A DNA stretch of 64,000 nucleotides from Delphinapterus leucas (lineage: Eukaryota; Chordata; Mammalia; Artiodactyla; Monodontidae), in the NCBI RefSeq assembly GCF_002288925.2, contig NW_022098050.1:1348725-1412724 (forward strand), in the 5' to 3' direction. The notes beneath the pieces are model-generated. The model ran no database searches. It was not told the DNA's origin and saw only the letters and a list, made by a program, of their open reading frames with translations. Of this stretch, positions 48,176-59,920 are shown in pieces. The first letter of the stretch is position 1. Each line of letters starts with the position of its first letter. A program made the position numbers and the translations under genes.

Positions 48176-49100
48176 CTAGGTAACAGATAAATTTATGTTA
48201 GAAAACTTGATTTTGAATTAATTTCTACTTAAAATTTATCTATATCCAAGAATGCATAATAAAATGTGAATTAAATGAATATTGATATACTCACTTCTCT
48301 AATAATAATACTTAGAATCATGTACATTAGTTATAAAATTCTCTACAAACTCTGTCACAACTGTCCTAATTTTTTTATAGAATTCCTTCACAGGCACATT
48401 TATTTGGGTTTCCCTATTCTTAAATCTATTTTATTATCAGTGCAGGATGAGTATTGTGGAAAATAAGCTTTATACCATTGGAAAATACAGTTTTTGGCCT
48501 CTTTTCCCACATTGATTTTTTTTGTCAAGGATGGAAGAGTCCATGATTCCATTATTGGGACTTAGTGGAGGACTCTAAGGCAAAGTGTTAAAAAATGAAT
48601 TATCTGGTTTCTCCATAGGGAATAAAGTGGTTAAGGGCTCATGTGTAGACCCTGCTCATGCTTGGAAGATTGGATGTGACAGAGAGGAGAATGGGCATGT
48701 GGCTGATGAAAGGTGGGATGAGTCCCATTTTTCTCAAATTAACACAAACAGGTACAATACCACTCTATACTGGCAAGGCTCCCATGTGTTTCTAACCCAT
48801 GTGTCTCTAACATTTGGCCTGAATAATCTTGTCCTTTCATGTAGATGATGGACACAGTCTACATGAGGTATGAAAGCTCCTGTAACCCCCAAATATCATC
48901 CTAAATAGCATTGCCTAAAGTTCTGTGATGAAATGTTTCTTTATTATAAACATGGCCTTTTCCAAGCCTATTTTAATGCAGATTATTTTAGAAAGAGTGG
49001 TACATTAAAACAATAAAAACTTAGTATGATTTAGTTTTGTCTATTTTCCATTTTAAATAAATTACAGTTCTAGAAACTTAATATTAGAAGGACATTTACG
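48176..49100. other. No feature seen
   Basis: Unique-looking DNA. An 87-codon frame at 48585-48848 has no recognisable domain. Confidence 0.4.
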
Positions 49101-49104
49101 ATTA

Positions 49105-49260
49105 GAAGGAAAATGAAACATCATCTAGTCCAAACAGTGCATTTTACAGATGATAAAATTGAGGCTTAGTTAAGACTCACACACCTAGTTAAGCACAAGT
49201 CCAGAACTAATCCCTAAGACTTCTGACTCCGGCCCAGTGCTTTTTCCATTTACTGTCATA
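49105..49260 (+). repeat. MIR-like SINE remnant
   Basis: catctagtccaaacagtgcattttacagatgataaaattgaggcttag, followed by a degraded tcacacacctagttaagcacaagtccagaactaat, matches the MIR-type pattern. Confidence 0.6.
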
Positions 49261-50470
49261 AAACATTGAGAGAACAGTGGTCCCTTGGGGTGAGGAAGGG
49301 GTGCTGGAAAGGAATAGAAAGCAGGAGAGGAGTAGAGAAAAGTAAATATGCTGATCCCGTGCAATTATTTTTCTAGGGTTGATCCACATAACAGAGTCAT
49401 TAGCAGGATTGAATTTAATTAAATCAATGTTAGATATGTAGGTCAGTTAGTCCCACAAATCACTGGTACCTTTTGACTAAAGTTTAGCAATAGGAAAACG
49501 TCTCATATGTCAGGGCTGGGGAAATCTGCACTCACATCAGTCCCATCTAAAAAGCTATGAACCTAGAATAAGATAGGAGGAGTTGTTCAAATATCTTTTG
49601 TACTAGCCAGTTCTGCTACAAAAGCAAATTGCTTAGGATTGGGAAGTATATAAAAGGAAGATCATCTTTTCTAAGGTTGGAGGTATATTATTTCTCCTCT
49701 AAGTCAGAAAATAAATAAAAAGACTTAGGCTCAAAGGTATACAATATAACCAAAAAAATTCAGTTCTTATAAGTACATAATTTATTCATTTCAAAAATAT
49801 CTATATAGTAAGTTCAATGAATAAGAGTAGACAGAAAACTTGAAACATGCAATAACTAATCTATATCATATATTTGGCAAGTCAATACATTTGAAATGAT
49901 AAAATATCTCGATTTTTACTCATGTTTTATTATTCATGTTGTATTATTCTGTTAATCAACTTTTATTCTAACACATGAGGTGGACCCATGTGAAGTTAGG
50001 AAATTAATTTCATCTTCCTTGTATGTGATGAAAAATAAACTCATAAATTGAGTAAAACCAGTTAATGAAAACTGCATTGTGTATAGTGGATAATTAATAA
50101 AGATTTGTTAGGTAAAATGTTTCTTGAAAGCTGAAAGTAAATTTACTTCGTTTAGTTTTTTCATTTCCTAATTGGAAATTGTATCTCTCTTGGTTTTCTC
50201 TGCTTAGGAGATTGACATCTAATAAGGTAATGCAGTTAGAATCAGAATAGCCTAGGATAAGACAACAACTTCAAAGTCTCCGTGGCCCAACTTTAGCCAG
50301 GAAGGAGTCATTAGAGTTTAAGGGGGAAGCTGAACTTATACTACACCCATCTCTCATGAGGCAGTGTGAGTCAGTGCCCCACTTTTGTCAGGGTGGTGTC
50401 AGTGGGGTCCAGTGAGAAACTGAGCATACATGTCCACCCAGCCCTCATGCTACACATCAGTGGGAGACTG
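49261..50470. other. Mostly unassigned
   Basis: Unique-looking. The part at 50280-50465 (gtcagtgccccacttttgtcagggtggtgtcagtgg) looks repetitive and may be an old L1M piece, but I cannot confirm this. Confidence 0.35.
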
Positions 50471-52845
50471 TTGATGGGCCCTTGGATTGCTTCCATAATT
50501 GGCTATTGTAAATAATGTTGCTATGAACATTGAGGTGCATGTATCTTTTTTAATTAGTGTTCTTGTTTTCTTTGGATGTATACCCAGCCTTGGAATTGCT
50601 GGATTATATGGTAGTTCTATTTTCAGTTTTTTGAGGAATCTCCATACTGTTTTACATAGTGGGTGAACCAGTTTACATTTCCTCCAGTAGTGTGCTAGAG
50701 TTCACTTTTCTCCACATCCTCACCAGCATTTGTTTTTAAGTTTAATTAGATCCTGTTTGTTTATTTTTGCTTTCATTTCCTTTGCCTTAGAAGACAGATC
50801 AAAAAAAATATTGCTACGATTTATGTCAAAGAGTGTTCTGCCTATGTTCTCTTCTAGGAGTTTTATGATTTCAGGTCTTACATTTAGGTCCTTGATCCAT
50901 ATTGAGTTTATTTTTGTTTATGGCATGAGGAAATGTTCTAATCTCATTCTTTTACTTGTACCTGTCCAGTTTTTCCAGCACCACTTATTGAAGAGACTGT
51001 CTTTTCTCCATTGTATATTCTTGCCTCCTTTGTTGAAGATTAATTGATCATAAACAGGTGGGCTTATTTCTGGGCTCTCTATACTGTTCCATTGATCTCT
51101 GTGTCTATTTTTGTGCCAGTATCATGATGTTTTGATTATTGTGGCTTTGTAGTATAACCTGAAGTCAGGAAGCACAATACCTCTGGCTTTGTTCTTTTTT
51201 CTTAAGATTGTTTTGGCAGTTCGGGGTCTTTCATAGTTCCATATAAATTTTAGGATTATTTGTTCTAGTTATGTGAAAAATGTCATGCGTATTTTGATAG
51301 GGATTGCATTAAATCTGTAGATTGCTTTGGGTAGTATGGACATTTCAACAATATTCTTCCAATCCAAGAACATGGGATATCTTTCCACTTTTTTGTATCA
51401 TTTTCAAATTCTTTCATTAATGTTTTATAGTTTTCAGAGTATAGGTCTTTCACCTCCTTATTTAAGTTTATTCCTAGGTGTTTTATTCCTTTTGATGTGA
51501 TTGTAAATGGAATTATTTCCTTAATTTCTCTTTCTGATAGTTCATTATTGGTGTATGGAAAAGCAGCAGATTTCTGTATATTAATCTTGTATACTGCAAC
51601 TTTTCTGAATTCATTTATTCTAATAGTTTTTTGGTGGAGACTTTAAGGTTTTCTTTCTATAGTATTATGTCATCGGCTAATAGTGATAGTTTTACTTCTT
51701 CCCTTCCATTTTGGATACCTTTTATTTCTTTTTCTTGTTTGATTGCTTTAGCTAGGACTTCCAGTACTATGTTAAATAGAAGTGGTGAGAGTAGGCATCC
51801 TTGTCTTGTTCCTGATTTTAGAGGAAAAGCTTTCACCTTTTCACTGTTGAGTATGATGTTAGCTGTGGGTTTGTCAAAAATGGTCTTTATCTTGAGATAT
51901 GTTCTTTCTATACCCACCTTGATGAGAGTTTCTGTCATGAATGTAAGTTGGATTTTGTCACATGCTTTTTCTGCATCCATTGAGATGATCATGTGATTTT
52001 TATCCCTTCTGTTAATGTGGTGTATCACATTGATTGATTTATGAATATTGAACCATCCTTGTATCCGTGGAATAAATCCCGCTTGATCATGGTGTGTGAT
52101 CCTTTCTATGTATTATTGGATTCTGTTTGCTAATATTTTGTTGAGGATTTTTACATCCACATTCATCAAAGATGTTGGCTTATAATTTTATTTTTTGTAG
52201 TATCTGTCTGCGTTTGATATCAGAGTAATGGTGGCCGTGTAGAATGAATATTGGAGTATTCCATCCTCTTCAGTTTTTTGGAATAGTTTGAGAAGGATAG
52301 GTATTAGCTATTCTTTATATGTTTGGTAGAACTCCCCTCTGAAGCCATACATTCCTGGACTTTTGTTTGCTGGGAGTTTTTTTTTTAATTACAAATTCAG
52401 TTTCACTACTAGTGATCAGTCTGTTCAGATTGTGTATTTCTTCCTGATTCAGTCCTGGAAGGTTGTATTTTTCTAGAAATTTGTCCCTTCTAGGTTATCC
52501 ATTTTGTTGGCATATAACTGTTCATAGTTGATTAATTGTATCTCTGTGGTGTCAGTTGTTATTTTTCCTCTTTCATTTCTTATTTTCTTTATAATAAGAT
52601 AAACTTTCTTCTTGATGAGTCTGGCTAAAGGTTTGTCAATTTTGCTTATCTTTTCAAAGAACCAGCTCTTGGTTTCATTGATTCCTTTTTCTTTTTTTTT
52701 TTTTTTGTTCTCTATTTTCTTTCTTTCCTCTATGACCTTTATTATTTCCTTCCTTCTGCTGAATTAGGGCTTTCTTTGTTCTTCTTTTTCTGATTCCTTT
52801 AGATGGAAGGTTAGGTTGTTTATTTGAAATTTTACATGTTTTTTA
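50471..52845 (-). mobile_element. L1-D: old L1 ORF2 fragment
   Basis: Minus-strand ORF2 sequence from near its C-terminus (50471) back to the region between endonuclease and reverse transcriptase (about 52845). It lacks the 3' UTR and everything upstream. Near 50733 about 300 bases are missing relative to L1-E and L1-B. The RT motif reads LADD in the open piece 52028-51657 (SLLADDIIL). It is more diverged than L1-A to L1-C. Confidence 0.88.
51657..52028 (-). pseudogene. L1-D reverse transcriptase fragment
   Basis: An open piece of 123 codons with [40 protein letters not shown] and [10 protein letters not shown] motifs in the right order, with Phe-to-Leu in the F/YADD box. Isolated fragment, not functional. 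Confidence 0.85.
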
Positions 52846-53060
52846 TTTTCTTCTTTCTACCCTCACTTTCTTATCATTTTCCTTCTGTCCAAAATGGCTT
52901 TGTTCCTTCTTCTATAATAATCAAACTCTCACTCACAGTTTTTTAGTCATATGAATCTAGAGTTCCTTTAGTGTTTATTTTTACCCTCTGAGTTCATTTA
53001 TTTTTTCACTAATATGTACAGTACTTTTACATAATTGTTATTAATGTACACATTTCATTT

Positions 53061-53074
53061 TGTGTCCAGCTTTT
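53061..53074. repeat. Target-site duplication, left copy
   Basis: tgtgtccagctttt, identical to 54427-54440. In the sense of the inserted element it begins AAAAGC after TA, close to the L1 endonuclease preference. Confidence 0.85.
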
Positions 53075-53444
53075 GTTTAATTGAAATATAGTTGATTTAT
53101 AATATTGTGTTAGTTTTAGGTGTACAGCAGTGATTCAGTTATATATATATTTTTAGATTATTTTCAATTATATATATTTTTTCAGATTATTTTCCATTAT
53201 AGGTTATTAAAGGATATTAAAAATATTATGCAGTAAATCCTTGTTGTTTATCTGTTTTATATATAGTAGTGTGTACCTGTTAATCCCCTACTTCTAATTT
53301 ATCCTCCTCCCCCCTCCTTTCCCCTTTGGTAACCATAAGTTTTTTTTCTATGTGTGTGAGTCTGTTTCTGTTTTGTATATTGATTCATACGCATTATTTT
53401 TTAGAGTCCATATATAAGTGATATAATAATTGTCTTTGTCTGAC

Positions 53445-53981
53445 TTAACTTCGCTTAGTATGATAACCTCTAGGTCCATCCATGTTGCTGTTCTTTTTTC
53501 TGGCTGAGTAATATTCCATTGTATACATGTACCACATCTTCTTTATCCATTCCTCTGTTGATGGACATTTAGGTTGCTTCCACGTCCTGGCTATTGTAAA
53601 TAGTGCTGCAGTGAACATTGGGGTGCATGTGTCTTTTTGAATTATGGTTTTCTCTGGGTGTATGCCCAGTAGTGGGTTTGATGGGTCATATGGTAATTCT
53701 ATTTTTAGTTTTTTAAGGAACCTCCATACTGTTCTCCATAGTGGCTGTATCAATTTACATTGCCACCGACAGTGCAAGAGGGTTCCCTTTTCTCCACACC
53801 CTCTCCAGCATTTATTGTTTGTAGATTTTGTGATGATGGCCATTCTGACTGCTATGCGGTGACACCTCACTGAAGTTTTGATTTGCATTTCTCTAATAAT
53901 TCGCGATGTTGAGCAGCTTTTCATGTGCTTCTTGGCCATCTGTATGTCTTCATTGGAGAAATGTCTATTTAGGTCTTCCAC
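53445..53981 (-). pseudogene. L1-E ORF2 C-terminal fragment
   Basis: An open piece of 178 codons covering the ORF2 C-terminus, with [17 protein letters not shown] and [20 protein letters not shown]. This is the longest uninterrupted ORF2 piece from this region of the protein here. It is part of the chimeric retrocopy and lacks the RT and endonuclease. Confidence 0.9.
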
Positions 53982-54304
53982 CCATTTTTTGATTGGGTTG
54001 TTTGGATTTTTTGATATTGTGCTGCATGAGCTGTTTGTATATTTTGGAGATTAATCCTTTGTCCAATGATTCATTTGCAAATGTTTTCTCCCATTCTGAG
54101 GGTTGAATTTTCATCTTGTTTATGGTTTCCTTTGCTGTGCAAAAGCTTTTAAGTTCCATTAGGTCCCATTTGTTTATTTTTGTTTTTATTTCCATTACTC
54201 TAGAAGGTGGGTCAAAAAAGATCTTGCTGTGATTTATGTCAAAGAGTGTTCTTCCTTTGTTTTCCTCTAAGCGGTTTATAGTGTCCGGTCTTAAATTTAG
54301 GTCT

Positions 54305-54394
54305 AAAAATACGGAATGCTTCACGAATTTGTGTGCCATGTTAATCTTCTCTGTATCATTCCAATTTTAGTATATGTGCTGCTGAAGTGAGCTC
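54305..54394 (-). pseudogene. U6 snRNA pseudogene with internal deletion
   Basis: The reverse complement matches U6 spliceosomal RNA from its 5' end (GAGCTCACTTCAGCAGC, U6 GTGCTCGCTTCGGCAGC) through CACATATACTAAAATTGG and AGAGAAGATTAACATGG to the 3' end CGTATTTTT. A 17-base segment in the middle, around the catalytic core (CCCCTGCGCAAGGATGA), is missing, giving 90 instead of 107 bases. Several C-to-T type changes are present. There is no upstream polymerase III promoter (distal or TATA element). It is embedded in the L1 chimera, so it is a retrocopy and not a working gene. Confidence 0.95.
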
Positions 54395-54426
54395 TAGTTG
54401 TAGACTTTTTGATGATAGCCACTCTG

Positions 54427-54440
54427 TGTGTCCAGCTTTT
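54427..54440. repeat. Target-site duplication, right copy
   Basis: tgtgtccagctttt, the partner of 53061-53074. Confidence 0.85.
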
Positions 54441-54679
54441 TAGTTTTTTGCCTTAACATTATTTCATTTGCAAATGAACCTTATCAATATAGCCCACATA
54501 CGGCTCAGTATTCTCTTCTATTAATCTTATAAAACACTTCAGAAAGAGATTACATCATCAGAGTCAAGTACTCTCTTTTTGTAATACAAATATATATTCT
54601 AGACTAAGAGGTAATTTGCAGCCACTGGAAATGCTTAAACAAAATAAATAATTAGGGACATAATTGATCAGGAGTGTGA
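54441..54679. other. No feature seen
   Basis: AT-rich DNA right of the chimeric insertion. Confidence 0.4.
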
Positions 54680-54689
54680 CTACAGTTGT

Positions 54690-54915
54690 CTATTAGTCCG
54701 CAGGGTACTGGTTCCAGGACCCACTATGGATACCAAATCCCTGGATGCTCAAGTTCCATAGTCAGCCCTCTGTATCCATGGATTCTGCATCTGCCCAGGT
54801 GCAGAACCTGCAGATATGGAGGGCTGACTGTATTTACTGCAGAAAATCTGCATGTAACGGACCTGCACATTTCAAATCCATGTCGTTCAAGGGTCAACTG
54901 TATATGCGTAAACAA
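54690..54915. mobile_element. Tigger-like DNA transposon remnant
   Basis: ggtactggttccaggacccactatggataccaaatccctggatgctcaag is the known end pattern of Tigger/MER2-type (Tc1/mariner) elements. A palindromic unit at 54760-54829 lies inside. The far end carries tcgttcaagggtcaactgta, a plausible opposite end. No transposase coding remains. Confidence 0.7.
54760..54829. repeat. Palindromic MITE-like core
   Basis: Perfect 11-bp outer arms, agtcagccctc (54760-54770) and gagggctgact (54819-54829), continue as imperfect arms over about 29 bases (22 matches) around a short centre. Confidence 0.8.
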
Positions 54916-55134
54916 CAGAACAGGTCTGTGAAATAAAATGACTCTGTTACTTTGGGGCAGTATACTGTGGTTTTTAACTGTTATTTGACTAAATTAACAA
55001 TTAACCTAGATGTTTTTCTGCTGTGTAGATGCTACCTAATTCATGTACAGAGTTAAAGCCACAATCTTTTACAAATTGAGAAATTACATATATAGAAAGA
55101 ATAGTTCTCTTTCTGCTTTCAGCTGTAGTCAATA
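54916..55134. other. No feature seen
   Basis: Unique-looking DNA. Confidence 0.4.
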
Positions 55135-55995
55135 ATCTTTTTTATTCTCCAGATAGTACAATCTAGCCTTTAGCAGTACAATATTGCTTTGAGTTATTTT
55201 CTTGCTGGTTGCCCTGGGGATTAAAATTAGCATCATAATTTAAAACAACCTAATTCAGATTAATACTAACTTAATTTCAATAGTATACTTTGCTCCAGTA
55301 TAGCTCCTTTCCCACCTCCTCCTTCATTCTGTTATTGTCATACAAATTACACCTTTATTATGCATTATATACTATGCATATGTTATACACTATATTTACT
55401 ATACCTTACAAATTCATTGATACAATTTTATAATTATTGCTTTATGCTGTTGCCTTTTAAACCATATAGGAGAAGAAAAGAGTTATTAAGAAAAATACAT
55501 TTATACTGTCTTTTATATTTACTGATTTACCTTGTGCTTTTTATTTTTGTATTGAGGTATGATTGACATACACAAAGGCTGCACATGTTTAATATATACA
55601 TCTTGATGAGTCTGAAGATAAACATACACCTGTGAAACCATCACCATATACAAAACCATAAACTGAACTATCACTTCTAAAATTTTTCTCCCTGTCATTT
55701 TTTTTTCTTTGTGAGCGTAAGTAAAACTGTGTACCCTTTAATCAACACATCATGTGGAATTGAGTTACTCTCTGGTGTTCTTTCATTTCAGCCTGAAGGA
55801 CTCTCTTTAGTGTTTCTTATAGGGTAGGTCTCCTAGTGACTAATTCTCTTAGTTGTTGTTTATCTGGGGATGTTGTAATTTCTTCTTCATTTCTGAAGAA
55901 TAGTTTTGCCAAATATAGGACTCTTGGTTGACAGTCTTTTTCTTTTAGCACTTTGAATATGTAATCCCATTGCCTTCTGGCCTTGATGGTTTCCA
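55135..55995 (-). repeat. Old L1 fragment with nested L1 3' end
   Basis: Outer pieces at about 55195-55534 (gattaaaattagcatcataattt...) and 55770-55995 (cagcctgaaggactctctttagtgtttctta ... gccttctggccttgatgg) are minus-strand old L1. Between them, about 55535-55740 (tttttgtattgaggtatgattgacata...) is an old L1 3' end. This looks like one L1 inserted into another. No intact frame. Confidence 0.65.
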
Positions 55996-56935
55996 GTATT
56001 TGGGGCAAGGTTTGACAATCACTCTCTTAAAGAGATAGAGCTGGCACAAAATCATTGCTCTACAGTGGGGAGCAGGTAGGACTGCTGGGAAACTCATTCC
56101 AAGGGGTGATGTAGCAATCTTCAGATGTGACTCATGTCAACTGAAGTCTGACGTCAAGTAGAGGTTTGTTCCCTGAGGTATTCAACTCTACCTAAACATG
56201 TCAGACAACATTCCCAAAGATGAAATATTTTGAAATGAGTTGGCATTCACCAAGGAGACACTTTGTAGGTAAAAGAAAATCAAGTTGTGGGGAGCCACGT
56301 GTGCAAATCAGACTTCAGAAAGGGTGTTGGCTGATTAGGAAATTCAGCTACTATGCAGGAGGACTGTACAAGTGGAGAAAAAGGTGAGAAGTTGGTAGTG
56401 ACCACATTTTAGTGGGCCTTTCAGTCACCCCACAGAAAGTGGACACAATACTGATGTGTATGGTGGAAGATAAAATCAGATTTACTTTCCAGATGTTTGT
56501 TAAAGTAAGGGAATTAGGGATATCCTTGCTAGTTCAGTTACCAAACACTGTGGACTCAATCCCAAAGCAGCCTGAGGACAGCCTGAAGGAAAAAGTGAGG
56601 GGTGTATAGAGACGCAATACTCTGGCCAGTAAGCACATATTTGTTCAAGAAATGACACAGGATTAGGCCCCCTTACAGGCAAGCAGGAGAGCAGTGAACC
56701 CACACAGTGAAGTAGACTTAAGTAGAGGAAAGACCTTTTATGTTTTGTCTGATCATTGCCACTCTACAAGTTACCTGACCAGGGAAACAGAACTAAGCTA
56801 AAGTTTTAAATGAAGGTCAAAACCCTACAGATTTGAGGAAGATGGTCATAAAAAGAGGCTATAGAGTAATATTTCCTCCCAGGAAAGGAAAGAATAAGCT
56901 TTGAGGTCATATTGAACCAGTTTTGTACGATGACC
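55996..56935. other. No feature seen
   Basis: Unique-looking DNA. Two overlapping opposite-strand frames of about 65 codons near 56412-56703 are not credible genes. Confidence 0.4.
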
Positions 56936-56939
56936 TGGC

Positions 56940-57075
56940 CACTTTGTCACTTTATTAACTTCCTCATAGTTGTGAGGATTAAATTATTTTTAAAATAATA
57001 CTTGTATATATCACTTATTGTTGTGTATGACATTGTAGACACTCAATAAATCATTATCATTATTATTCTTCAATC
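56940..57075 (-). repeat. MIR-like remnant, minus strand
   Basis: ttcctcatagttgtgaggattaaattattt ... tgacattgtagacactcaataaatcattatcattattatt matches the reverse of the MIR 5' half. Confidence 0.65.
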
Positions 57076-57774
57076 ATAGAATGTTTCTTTGGAATAAGAA
57101 ATGGAGTAAAGGTTTTGCTCAAACGAATTATTTTTCTGTAGCAATTATTTCTAGAACCTATGAGGAACATTGTGCTGGATGATGAACAGAAACTCCTGCA
57201 AGAATCAATGTTGGTGAGTCACCACACAATTAAACTTAGAATCATGGTGGGAAAGGTAGTCAAAGGAATACGTAATATAATTATCCAATATACAAATGAA
57301 ACCCTGACAAAATTCAATAGTAAGTCAAAATTTGAAGATAAAATATAAAAGTCAATAACCCACAGGAAACCAGTGTACTATTTAGTTACTTTAAAGCCAT
57401 GTTATTAAAAATTTGAGATAAATGTTTTTAAAAGCAAAAAATAGCTATTCAAAATAGCTTTATTGACCCTTCACCTCCTTCCATTACTATGTTTGATACC
57501 CTACTTTAGGCTCTTATTACTTTACTCTTCTCACATGAACTGTGTCAATAATAACCCAATAGTTCTTTGTTTCTTTAGACATCCACCATACTTCTCATCT
57601 TTCTTTCTGTCCATCCATCCATTCAAATATTTTTCCATCTACTAGGTGCTGTGTTCATTCTGGGGGAGCTATTACAAAAACAGATCTATTAAAAACAAAT
57701 ATGTCTAGAATTCTCTGTTCTCAATAAATACTTGTCTTGTGAGAAGGGCACATACATCATAAAACTATAATGCA
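57076..57774. other. Mostly unassigned; possible L2-like piece
   Basis: The part at 57600-57740 (catctactaggtgctgtgttcattctgggg) weakly resembles an old L2-like repeat. Nothing else was recognised. Confidence 0.35.
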
Positions 57775-58115
57775 ATATGATAAGAATTATAGTATACCCA
57801 TACATTGAATTACTATGCAGCTACACATATTAGAGAGTGAAAAGGGAGATAATAGAATAGAATATGATTTTGATATCATATGTTGATAGCAATATATCTA
57901 CTATATATCTGAATTATACAAATATATTTTAGACAGCTGTTTCTATGCGTATATATATGCATGAGCACATCAAGAATGATATTCATCCTCATGCTAGCAG
58001 TTTTCTGTCGGACTGTCAGAGTTGGGGGAATTTTCACCTGCCTCTTTACTCTTTTGTACATTGTTTGGATTTTTACAATAAGCATATATATATGTAATTA
58101 GATTTATAATTTAAA
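57775..58115 (+). repeat. Old L1 3' end, plus strand
   Basis: cccatacattgaattactatgcagctacac and a terminal ttgtacattgtttggatttttacaataagcatatat match an L1M-type 3' UTR in sense. It is one of only two plus-strand L1 pieces in the window. Confidence 0.65.
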
Positions 58116-58189
58116 AAGCTGTGCAGACAGACAACATCAGCTTGTGCTTGACTTTGGGGTTTAAGTGAATCTCAGACCCACCTTTTCCT

Positions 58190-58350
58190 ATATAAGCTAC
58201 TTGACCTATCAGTGCCTTTCTTCTTCATCTGAAAAATGGAGGAAATTATAATGCCTTTCGCATAGATTTGGTATCATTCTGAGATAAGATAATCCAACTA
58301 AAGTCATGTTCAGTGGTATCTGAAAAAGAATAAGTGTTCAAAAAGGTTTG
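58190..58350 (-). repeat. MIR-like remnant, minus strand
   Basis: agctacttgacctatcagtgcctttcttcttcatctgaaaaatggagg matches the reverse of MIR. Confidence 0.7.
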
Positions 58351-59780
58351 TTAGAGTAAGGAAGAAGAGGAGGAGGAGATGAAAAATTAATCCATTTAAA
58401 GTCCCTTCTACCATAGACGTATCTCAACATGGAGTCTCAGTCAAAGAAGCCTAGACTAGAAGGGCTTATCCTCTCCTTTGAGCTAGATTAAGTGTTTTCT
58501 CAGGTTTGCCCAGTGTAAGGCCCTGCCACATGTTAGCACGTTTCAGGTGGTTCTCATGATTGTTCCATGTGAACCAATGACCAAAGTTGGCCTGTGGAAA
58601 GAGTGGAGTAATGGAAAATGGATAGCGGGAGTCATAAGTTGGTGTGCCTTGTGTGGGCTCTTAAGGTTCCTGAGGTATCCAGGTGTTCTATTTTAGCAAA
58701 TAAAAGCAGTATATTCAGAGTATCAGGATAATGAGGAAATAGCAAGCATGGGGTTAGAGTTCAAGTGAAAAGGGTGCTGTAAAAGTTAGTGTGCAGTGAC
58801 TCATTTTAGTTTGATTCTGCTATGAAGAGTCAGGGGAAACAGTAATGCTGTTGAAGGCAAAATAACAGTTGTGTATTCTTCCCCATCATATTGATATGGT
58901 TTTCTCATGTTTGTTGAAGAAGTTGAACCATGCTTTCTAAATTTTACGCATATAGTCTTGGGGAAAGATGTGTACCAAACATGGCAGGAAAGCTGCAGAA
59001 CTTTTGGACCTGAGGCAGCTTACGGAGTTGGGAAATGAGCACCTCAAAGATAAGCTATGTGGAAAGAAGAGGCTGACTATACCTTGTTGCTGTACAAGAC
59101 CCCAAGGCTATTGAACATTTCACTTAGAGAGAGTAATAATGACAGAGGCTGAATATTTCTCTCAAATGTGATGAGATTGAGTCTTAACTAAGAGTTACAA
59201 TTTTGTTGATATAAGAGATATTAAGGAATTTGCTATGTTTTGATGCTTCTGAGTTTGTGGATTGGAGGCTCTTGTACATCATGTATGAGGACCTCATTCA
59301 GGCTTATTAAGAGTTCTTATACTGCATTTTTATGCATCATGGACCAATTTCAACTCCTGGTATTGGCAGTTACTCATTTTGAGACAACAATTATGATCAT
59401 ATTTTTTAAATGGTACACAGAAATAACTGTAAACTCTCAGAAGCCCTTTCAAATATATAGGATAAAGTGGACTCTGATGAGAATAAATTTGGAAGAGTAG
59501 TAAATATTGCTTTAGAATCTCTGATAGCACATAATGTGGTTGTCAGAAGGAAGAGAGAGGGCGAATGTAGCTTTGTTTGAATCTGAAGAGACTCATTTCT
59601 CTATGCCTCCCAGAGGATAACCTAGAGATGGAGGCACCTGAGTGGTGAAACTTAAGATGCCTATTTCAAACTAATAAAAAGTGAAACCAAACAAAAAAGA
59701 CAAGATTTCTTTCTAGAGTTGTAGAGTCACAGAGTGGACAATACTACCATAGTAGTACTAGGACATCAAAACAACCTTAA
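58351..59780. other. No feature seen
   Basis: Unique-looking DNA. An 86-codon frame at 59240-59500 has no recognisable domain and overlaps an opposite-strand frame. Confidence 0.4.
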
Positions 59781-59920
59781 GGGAATTTCCTGGCAGTCCA
59801 GTGGTTAGGTAGGACTTCGTGCTTTCACTGCCAAGGGCCCAGGTTCAATCGCTGGTTGGGGAACTAAGATCCCACAAGCCACGTGGCTCGGCCAAAGAAA
59901 ATAAATAAATGTTAAAAACT
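59781..59920 (+). mobile_element. Short tRNA-derived SINE (CHR/Bov-tA type)
   Basis: gggaatttcctggcagtcca head, B-box-like ggttcaatcgc, ggggaactaagatcccacaagcc, and an aataaataaat tail. An older, short relative of the CHR elements. A 5-base insertion (gtagg) lies within the head. Confidence 0.88.

Larger units (their letters stand above)
53075..54426 (-). mobile_element. Chimeric retrocopy: L1 piece / U6 / 5'-truncated L1
   Basis: The insertion is bounded by 14-bp target-site duplications (53061-53074 and 54427-54440). In sense (minus) order it has a 32-base L1 ORF2 piece (54426-54395, matching atggccatcatcaaaaagtc-type L1 sequence), a U6 snRNA copy (54394-54305), and an L1 joined in ORF2 at 54304 and running to its 3' end at 53075. 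Sharp joints and a single duplication point to one insertion event with template switching by L1 reverse transcriptase. An open piece at 53981-53445 includes the L1 C-terminal [17 protein letters not shown]. Confidence 0.85.

Noticed and set aside
54305..54394. Functional U6 snRNA gene
   Set aside because: Seventeen core bases are missing, substitutions are present, there is no external polymerase III promoter, and it is fused to L1 within one insertion.
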